DNA from: Maratus speciosus
Lineage: Eukaryota > Arthropoda > Arachnida > Araneae > Salticidae
DNA length: 64,000 nucleotides
Assembly: GCA_963932465.1 (NCBI GenBank)
Contig: OZ010792.1
Coordinates: forward strand, 278,797,836 to 278,861,835
Direction of reading: 5' to 3'
Positions 58,463 through 64,000 of this stretch are shown in pieces; position 1 is the first letter of the stretch, and the number at the start of each line of letters is the position of its first letter. The notes below the pieces were generated by a model. The model did no database searches. It saw only the letters and a program-made list of their open reading frames with translations, and had not been told where the DNA came from. The position numbers and the translations under genes were made by a program.

Positions 58463-59820
58463 CAAGTTTAGATAGAAGGCATGATATTTTCGAAAATATA
58501 AAAAATATCCGCTATTTTGATGTTACATTCAATATGTTTTATATATATCCCATATTTTACATATATATCCGATATTTATATATATTTCCGATATGTTCAA
58601 AATAGTAAACTTATTGCTAATAATAAATATTTTCAAACATAATATAAATTAGAAACAAACAGATTGCACTTAAAGTGAAAACTTATTAAAGCAGTATTCT
58701 AAAAAATGTCTTTTCTTTTTCTTTTTTTTTTTTTTTTTTCACTTACAACAAAATTAGAGATCAACTACATAGCTGAAAAAAAATTAGCTTTATGCACTAA
58801 TAAAAAAATTATAGGATTCAGTATCAAATACAACAAAATGTAAAGGAAAAAAAAAATACAAAATACAAAAAAACGGAACTTTTAATTAAAAAATGGAAAC
58901 ATAAATGTCAGCTTGTCTTCTTCTTTTAGGTGAGTTCATAATTAAATAAATACGTAGCACCTATAGTCGTGGTCTGGTCCATCCGTCTGTCCGCATATAA
59001 CAGCGCAAAAAATATCCAACCGAACGGTTTGAAATTTAATATATATAATTGTTGCAGAATTTTGTCGAGTCATTTCAAATTTTATGAAAATCGAATCAAA
59101 CTTTAAAAAATATTAATAAAAGCTTTCTTCATTCTATTAAATCCTATCATTCGTAATTAATTCAATGATATTCCATGTTGGGTAATGATTCTAGGTTACC
59201 AATGGCGTTTACGTCCTATTTAAGATGGAGTCCTATTATCTCCGTATCACTGAATTTAATACATATAATCGTAATGAATTTTGTATTCATGCATTCTTTC
59301 ATAAGAGTGCAACAGCAATCCAACCAAGATCTGAATATTTATAAAACTAGTTATAGTACGAACGCACATCATTTGCCACGTTTAACGTACAGTTTCCGAC
59401 TTGTTATTCCCTAACATATTTAACATTTTAAATTCAACTTATGCTAAAAATAGAAAAGATTAATTTCTAATGAAGCTGTAGATAACTGATCATCTAAATC
59501 AAACAGTTTATCTTTCAATGGCTGTTCATGTAAAAATGGCTGTAGACAAAAATATTTTAAACAGAATTTTATTTGGAATAATATATAGAAAGAAGTGGTA
59601 TTAAAGATATTATAGCATCAAATTGCGATTAATAAATATATTTATCCTGGAATTTACAAGCATTCTTATAAAAATACAGGAAAACCCTCGGACAATGTAA
59701 GGGTAATAATATCCCACATAATTATTGGTTCTACGTTTAAAAGTTCAGCTTCAAACGTAAAGCTTGGAAAACATGTTTGTTTTCTTCTTTGGCTAAAAAA
59801 GTGACTTTCACGGAAAAAAA
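56526..59820. other. AT-rich gene-free stretch with homopolymers
   Basis: Poly-A then poly-T runs at about 57054-57092, poly-T at 58430-58460 and 58722-58739. ATATCC-rich microsatellite-like sequence (58500-58620) resembles 60860-61220. ORF 59175-59414 (79 codons) follows TCCGTCTGTCCGCATATAAC at 58980 and resembles nothing known to me. No gene is supported. Confidence 0.4.
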
Positions 59821-60237
59821 AACAATTTAACAAATTACAACGACCATTTGGAAAATGATTTTTTCAAAGACTAAAATTTAAGACATAAAAAATCGCACGG
59901 AGTTGATCATACATTACGTACGCCATGAAATAAACATTAATAGTGTTATTACACGTAAAAATTGCAAGCGACAAAAATCGCCTGCGACTCGTCAGATTTC
60001 CTGAAACTTACGTATTATCCACCTGAAACTTACGTATTATCCAAGCATTTCATTGGCTGTTCGGTAAAAGGCTTTTCCATCGCCAGATTTCCAAGAAATC
60101 TGACGACCAATTTTAAATGAAATTTCATTCTTAAACTTCTGAACATCCCACAATATTACTTTTTACACTGTCGTATAGAGAAAAAAATGTACTTTTAAAT
60201 GCAATTTGTTTGAAAGCTATATCTTAATTTGTTTCTG

Positions 60238-60269
<32 letters not shown>

Positions 60270-60740
60270 GTAGTTTTTATTACTTTTTTGTCGTGGTGGC
60301 AACAGAAGTATCCATCTCTGTTGAAAGTAAAGGGAAAATACATATCACTGTATAGACCAATCAGAAAACGAATAAATTGCGGATTCAACCAATAAAACAC
60401 TCCAGATATGTTTTTGATTTCCTACCCTGACAGAGAGCAATAACCATTTTTCCAAATGGTTAAAAAAAAATGTACTTTTAAATGCAATTTGTTTGAAAGC
60501 TGTACCTCAATTTGTTTCTGAGTTATTAATTTTCTTTGTAGTTTTTATTACTTTTTTGTCATGGTGGCAACAGAAGGTATCCATCTTTGTTAAATGTAAA
60601 GGGAAATACAGATTACTGTATAGACCAATCAGAACACGAATAAAATGCGGATTAAACCAATAAAAACCTTCAGATATGCTTTTGATTTCCTACCCTGACA
60701 GAGAACAATAACCATTTTTCCAAATGGTTAAAATGAAAAA
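59821..60740. repeat. Dispersed repeat Q, copy 2 with internal duplication
   Basis: Matches 36030-36610. The right half (AAATGTACTTTTAAATGCAA to CATTTTTCCAAATGGTTAAA) is present twice in tandem, 60185-60463 and 60467-60732. A 22-bp direct repeat (CCTGAAACTTACGTATTATC plus CA) occurs twice at about 60001-60044, inside a segment absent from copy 1 and bounded by GTCAGATTTC / GAAATCTGAC. A poly-T lies at 60241-60269. Confidence 0.6.
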
Positions 60741-60859
60741 AAATTCTACAAGATGACACACTCAATTATAGTTGAAAATTTCATTTACACTTGTTTTGAC
60801 TGAATATATGAAAAAGATCATGCACAGTGATATTTTCAAAATAAATATCAAATATATGA

Positions 60860-61370
60860 AAATATCGGAAATATCAAACATCCAGATATTTTGAAAATAA
60901 ATACCGGGTATATGCCATGATATGTATCATAATATATATCCATTGATATATGCCATGATATGTATCGTAATATATATCCATTGATATATGCCATCGAACC
61001 ATTATTTTTAGTAAAACCTCGTGAAACACAGAAACATGCACTTACCTCCGTTTTCTGCTTTGTAACTTAACTATAATAACAACAACAAAAAATATTTATG
61101 TTATATTTATGCCCATAAACTTCATTAATCTAAAATTAAACATCAAATATGACACATCTTGGTATTTTGAAAATAATTACCGGATATATATCATGATACA
61201 TATCATAATATATATATACTTTGATATATATCAAGGAACCCTAATCTTTAGGTAAAAAATCATGAAAATCAAAAACACGCAGTTACCTCCGTTTTCGCCT
61301 TTGTAACCTCACTATAACAACAAAAACATAAATATTTATGTTGTTTTAGCCCATAAACCTCATTAACCCG
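60860..61370. repeat. Tandem duplication with ATAT-rich 38-bp subrepeat
   Basis: Two diverged copies (60860-61135, 61136-61370) share TATTTTGAAAATAA, ACCGG(G/A)TATAT, GGAACC, TTACCTCCGTTTTC, GCCTTTGTAAC and CCCATAAAC. In the first copy a 38-bp unit starting TGCCATGATATGTATC is repeated at about 60913 and 60951. The flanking 61371-61909 has no gene. Confidence 0.55.
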
Positions 61371-61909
61371 GTAAATTTTTCAGTGTATTACTAGAAACCG
61401 GAGTTCCTTTCGTTAGGACAGCATTGCATACTAATGCATTTGGGTGTTAGTCAAGTGAGAAATGAAGATGTTACTATGCACAAAAGTGTAAGAAGGTCAT
61501 GTCACTAAGATGGTCAGGAAATTTCGAAATACATTATGAGCTTTTGTTTATCTGTTCTTGTCGTGTTTCAAATTTACAAAAGATGGTGATGTTTCTAACC
61601 GGTTGGTCAAAGGGAAGAAAAAAGATATAAGGAAGAAAAGGGAAACTTTCTAAAATCATTTTCAATAGAAAAATGGGTTTAAAGGTTAGTTTTTGAAGTT
61701 TAGTATGTCCTCACCACAAAATTAGATATCTGAGATTAATACGCCCATTCTTACTTTAAACTAATATTGCTATGTTTTTGTGGTAAACTTAACAAAAATT
61801 AAAAAATACACGTGATTATTACTGCTATGTATCTTCTTTAAATTTTAAAAATAATATTTATTTTCACTTTTGACTTTCCTTTTCAAAATTCAAAATTTCT
61901 CAAAAATAA

Positions 61910-63080
61910 CTTTTTAACACTTTCCAACATAGTTTAAAAGAGTTTATGAATTTGTTTTGACTATCTGCCGTCTGTCCGTGCTCGAACTCGAGTAAATGTA
62001 TTTGGACTCCCGTGTAATTGATATGTGTTATTGAAGCTTAATATCGCATGTTCGCTATTGAAAATGGAGTGTGCGGCATTTATAATTCGTTTACAGGAAC
62101 ATTCAAAAGAATCGTTTTACATTATGGTCAATGAGGGAAAATCATTTGCGGTGTATTTTAATGATGTAATTGCATTTCAAATGTAATGAAAATAATAAGC
62201 ATTTATGAATTGCAATAAAATATTATTTATTTTTAATGTGGTGGCTAAAGCATTCATCATTCAGTTACAGGGTCACTTAAAAGTTACATAATAGCCTAAG
62301 CGGGAACAGGCTTGGAGCATATTTTATTAATGTTACATTATTTCAAATACTATAATGAAATCGCATAATACTTATTATTCATTTATAGGGACACACAAAC
62401 GATTTTGGTTTCTGTAGTGCTTATGAGCGGCAAAAACTGGAGGTGCTTTTTCCGATATGGTATCTGTTTTTATGTTTAACGATATTTTTTTATACTATGT
62501 GGAGTGTATAAGTTTTATAAATCATATACAGTGTTGCACAAAATAATTCGTAAACATCGCTATGTATAATAGCATGAATTGCTTAAAGATCTTTTTTAAT
62601 TGAGCTATGCATTTTCCAGTCTAATTATATTTAGAGAGTTTTGCAAACTATACTTAAATTTATATACCGGATACATTGTTGTCTATGGATAGTAATTTCT
62701 GTATGATTCCAGTTGTGTTGCTCTTTATTTTCCTGAATTAAATTTTAGTTTAATATGAGGAGTATACAAAATTCTGTAGTAATATACGGGGCTGTACAAA
62801 ATTATTCGATTGTATTTCCGTATATTGCTGAAAATTGCTAACGGTGAATTTCCGACTGTGGTGTGCATTTTGTAACTAAGCTAAATTTTAGCACGCTATG
62901 TAGTGTATTTTCAGCTTAACAGATCATATACAGGGATGCATAAATGTTTTCGGATCCCTATTTGGATATAACGGTAACTGCTAAAATCTAGTTTCACCAT
63001 TTTAAACGGTGAAGTTTAGTTGCAGTACTCATGAAGTGCTGGAAAAGTGTTTCATTATCTATACTTGAAGCATGATTTGC
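61910..63080 (+). mobile_element. Modular tandem-core element, copy C (long)
   Basis: Starts TTAACACTTTCCAACATAGT, has the CTGCCGTCTGTCCGTGCTCG segment, and ends GTGCTGGAAAAGTGTTTCAT. Cores lie near 62092, 62265, 62385, 62528, 62660, 62792 and 62932. The flanks 61510-61625 and 63370-63490 are related to each other in direct orientation. Confidence 0.65.
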
Positions 63081-63799
63081 CTTGAAATGTATATTTATGT
63101 ATAGAGCACATTGAGTAACTGGGTGCTAATGTTTAATTTAATTTTTATAACGCTACTCTCTTGTTGAAAGGTAATATATACAGTGAATGTAATTCGACCT
63201 TCCTGCATTTCTCAATAAATTTATTTCTAATAAGTTAATTTAGATTACCCTATAATTTTAATTAACTTCAGTCTTAACTTTACAAGATTTTAATTACTAA
63301 TTACCTAAAAGAGAGCAATACTTACATTAGAATTGCAAAGCATAGAATTTTAAGAAGATCAATAATATATACAGGAAATTTTGAAACATATTACAGCTTT
63401 TTAGTCATCTGTTCTTGTGTTTCAAATTTACGAAAGCTAATGTTTTTTTTTTCTTGCCAGTTTTTAAAGGAGAAAAAATATCGAAAGTATCATTCAGTAA
63501 AAAAAATGAATGTACGTTTAACCCTTTCGCAAAGAGCCGCGCATGCGTGACATATAGGGTGATCGGAATCCTTGATTTTTCCTACCAGAATTTTGTAATA
63601 GAAATTACTACCTAATTTAATAAACAAATTCATGCGAGTAAATTTGTCTAAGATTTCTTTTCCGAAATCCTGCCGCAAATAAATTAAAAAATTTGTATTG
63701 GACGCTTGTCAAGAAAGGGTTAAAGGATATTTTGTAAATTTATTTCATGTACAAAACAACTATGCACATACGTGCAATAATTTTTCTAACTTAGTAGAA
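63081..63799. other. AT-rich stretch with direct repeat of 61.5-kb flank
   Basis: GATTAC- and TTAA-rich sequence. The segment 63370-63490 (CATCTGTTCTTGTGTTTCAA) resembles 61510-61625. Two overlapping small ORFs at 63415-63678 are not supported as genes. Confidence 0.4.
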
Positions 63800-63905
63800 A
63801 TATGTTCAGTCTGGGAATGGAATCCAGAACCTTTGGCTTTAATTTTCAATGCTCTTCCAATAAAGATATCTGCATGAACTCTTAGAGAACACAATACACT
63901 CAGAC
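63800..63905 (-). repeat. Possible degenerate tRNA-derived SINE
   Basis: On the minus strand TTGGAAGAGCATTGAAAATT resembles the D-arm side of a tRNA head and GGTTCTGGATTCCATTCCC a weak box B. Box A is degraded. Confidence is low. Confidence 0.3.
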
Positions 63906-64000
63906 AACCATTTAATAATGACATCTGGCCTGTTATTTGAAACAGCTTGAGTGAGTAAACCGCATATAAAGAAACCCTAATCAAATATGGATTACGTATG

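Noticed and set aside
59175..59414. 79-codon ORF with ATG start
   Set aside because: No recognisable family, short, and in a gene-free AT-rich stretch. Chance cannot be excluded.

Overview
The window looks like a large, AT-rich animal genome, most likely an arthropod and perhaps an arachnid. The taxon is inferred only from the mix of repeats (copia, Helitron, pogo/Tigger, Penelope, TTAA- and TA-type MITEs, tRNA-derived repeats), and no host gene confirms it. Nothing suggests bacteria, a virus genome or an organelle. I found no host protein-coding gene, rRNA, functional tRNA or CRISPR array. Nearly all recognisable sequence is mobile DNA in nested layers, separated by AT-rich sequence with poly-A/T runs.

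The one intact gene is the 1315-codon gag-pol ORF (14779-18726) of a complete Ty1/copia retrotransposon (13813-19564). It has two 821-bp LTRs differing at 4 sites by eye, a CAAAT target duplication, a polypurine tract, and a primer-binding site complementary to the inside of elongator tRNA-Met rather than to a tRNA 3' end. It sits inside a non-autonomous Helitron (12381-20696).

Region by region. 1-5.2 kb: possible LTR remnant, a TTA-flanked MITE, a tRNA-derived SINE, a first copy of a modular tandem-core element, and a dispersed repeat R. 5.3-6.6 kb: a TTAA-flanked MITE with a second TTAA MITE inside it. 6.8-12.2 kb: two more modular copies, a Helitron terminus and a fold-back element. 12.4-20.7 kb: Helitron plus copia. 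21.1-21.6 kb: a palindrome carrying a tRNA-like domain in each arm. 22.0-22.5 kb: a tandem repeat. 22.7-26.8 kb: an outer pair of long inverted repeats enclosing a decayed Tigger and a palindromic MITE. 27.4-28.6 kb: a Penelope RT pseudogene and a Helitron fragment. 28.9-34.3 kb: MITEs, repeat R copy 2, an inverted pair of modular elements, and a 150-bp tandem array. 34.9-39 kb: a decayed ~350-bp tandem array. 39.3-46.7 kb: nested MITEs, three Helitron copies, and a second tRNA-bearing palindrome split by a TA-flanked MITE. 46.9-52.5 kb: modular copies, a Helitron terminus and a SINE. 53.0-55.0 kb: a decayed pogo transposase. 55.8-64 kb: a TIR element, repeat Q, tandem duplications and a modular copy.

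The genes do not form a pathway. The autonomous machinery visible is the copia polyprotein, plus dead pogo and Penelope remnants. The non-autonomous families would have depended on enzymes encoded elsewhere. The two points most worth following up are the tRNA-bearing palindromes and the modular element family built from ~130-170-bp units with a shared CAGGG...CAAAAGAATT core.
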